A stretch of 64,000 nucleotides of DNA from contig NZ_CP056123.1 in the NCBI RefSeq assembly GCF_018219155.1, positions 3,171,505 through 3,235,504 on the forward strand, written 5' to 3'. Shown one piece after another: positions 63,434-64,000 of this stretch. The translations under genes were made by a program, and so were the position numbers. Source of the DNA: Moritella sp. 24. Its GTDB lineage: Bacteria; Pseudomonadota; Gammaproteobacteria; Enterobacterales; Moritellaceae. Within the stretch, counting starts at the first letter, position 1. Every line of letters begins with the position of its first letter. The notes beneath the pieces were generated by a model. The model did not search any database. It saw nothing but the letters and a program-made list of their open reading frames with translations, and was not told the origin of the DNA.

Positions 63434-64000
63434 CTAATCCCGTCGCTTATAACTGTCTATCGCGATTAATACCAAGGCCAGCATAATCGCGCCATAGATT
63501 GGCCACTGGATTAGATCAATGCGCTCACCAAGTAATAGACCAACACAAAAAACCAATGTTGGTTCTAAATAGGTCAATAAACCAAACAAGCTAAGTGGAA
63601 GCATCTGTGAGGCGTATAAAAATAATAACATGGGAAGCGTACCTGCAATCCCGAGCCCTAGGTAATAAGCCCAAGATAAGGCTTCGATTTGTAGCCAATC
63701 ATCAAAGGGCTGTAAATAAAACATACCAAACAGTGCGATTGGTAGTAAAAAAATGTTGTCTAAAGTAAATACCAAATCGCTCGCCATTGGATAACGTCGG
63801 CGATTCATAAAGTACAACGGATAACCTAAAGCAACCACAAACACAATCCAAGAGATGCCATCGGCAATGACATAGGCATAAACAACGCCACAAGCAGCGA
63901 TGATACATGCGAGTAACTGTACGCGGGTTAATTTCTCACCATACACAAAATAACCAACGGCAACCAACGTCAAAGGCAACGCAAAATAGCCTAATGCCAC
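63434..64000 (-). CDS. rarD: RarD/EamA-family transporter (N-terminal part cut by window edge)
   Basis: The C-terminal 188 residues are inside the window; the frame is open at the right edge. Membrane helices alternate with motifs typical of RarD: GEKLTRVQLLACIIAACGV, FLYASQMLPLSLFGLLTYLEP and ERIDLIQWPIYG. These proteins are drug/metabolite-superfamily exporters with uncertain substrates (chloramphenicol resistance has been reported for homologues). It is leftward and convergent on the hemerythrin-GGDEF gene. Confidence 0.88.
   Translation of the reverse strand: MALGYFALPLTLVAVGYFVYGEKLTRVQLLACIIAACGVVYAYVIADGISWIVFVVALGYPLYFMNRRRYPMASDLVFTLDNIFLLPIALFGMFYLQPFDDWLQIEALSWAYYLGLGIAGTLPMLLFLYASQMLPLSLFGLLTYLEPTLVFCVGLLLGERIDLIQWPIYGAIMLALVLIAIDSYKRRD

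Overview
The window looks like an ordinary chromosomal segment of a low-GC marine gammaproteobacterium. Gene content and order fit the Vibrio/Moritella/Psychromonas side of the class. Moritella is my best guess, but that is an inference from gene complement and a cold-sea style gene set, not a measured identity. Several blocks are syntenic with Escherichia coli: hinT-lipoprotein-thiK-nagZ, seqA/ybfF-ybfE-fldA-fur-glnS, ybgC-tolQRAB-pal-cpoB followed by a Lys/Val tRNA array and nadA, and ruvCAB. I see no transposase, integrase, prophage module, CRISPR array or rRNA.

Layout. 1-3.0 kb: asd (cut by the left edge), pdxB and fabB, all leftward. 3.4-6.2 kb: a PhnD-like binding protein translationally coupled to a hybrid sensor kinase. 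6.2-9.1 kb: cell-wall recycling and kinase genes (nagZ, thiK-like, a lipoprotein, hinT). 9.3-13.6 kb: a double pterin-synthase protein, a DUF2750 protein, a PLP deaminase-like enzyme and btuDC. 13.7-18.9 kb: seqA diverging from ybfF-DUF2788-ybfE-fldA-fur, then glnS. 19.1-24.3 kb: a lone pilin, rfaH, a peptide transporter, yciB, a ComEA-like protein and nadA.

24.5-26.3 kb is a leftward array of 15 tRNA genes, five tandem copies of initiator fMet-Val-Lys. The central copies repeat with a 384-bp period and are almost identical even in the spacers. A strong-looking promoter with a GC-rich discriminator precedes it and a strong hairpin terminator follows. 26.5-34.4 kb: the Tol-Pal envelope operon and ruvCAB, with a good LexA box in front of ruvA. 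34.6-41.6 kb: a set of small or single genes (glutaredoxin, cytochrome b562-like, a second DUF2750, hydrolase, RNase HI with hybrid-binding domain, M15 peptidase, PsiE, a diguanylate cyclase).

41.6-46.7 kb: the fructose PTS operon fruBKA diverging from cra/fruR, with two near-perfect Cra palindromes between them. 46.7-48.5 kb: a LysR regulator diverging from a TauE/SafE exporter. 48.5-55.3 kb is the least ordinary region. It holds, all leftward, a minimal AdoMet-decarboxylase-like protein with a complete Ser/His/Cys set, a multi-membrane-span aminopropyltransferase-like protein, a DUF350 membrane protein, a lipoprotein with a low-complexity Arg/Ser/Tyr-rich tail, and a haem-motif fatty acid cis/trans isomerase. 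I read the first four as a candidate membrane-associated polyamine/envelope module whose function I cannot state. 55.8-64 kb: an RstAB-like two-component system, a DEDDh exonuclease, a Lon-family protease, a hemerythrin-NIT-HAMP-GGDEF protein, and rarD cut by the right edge.
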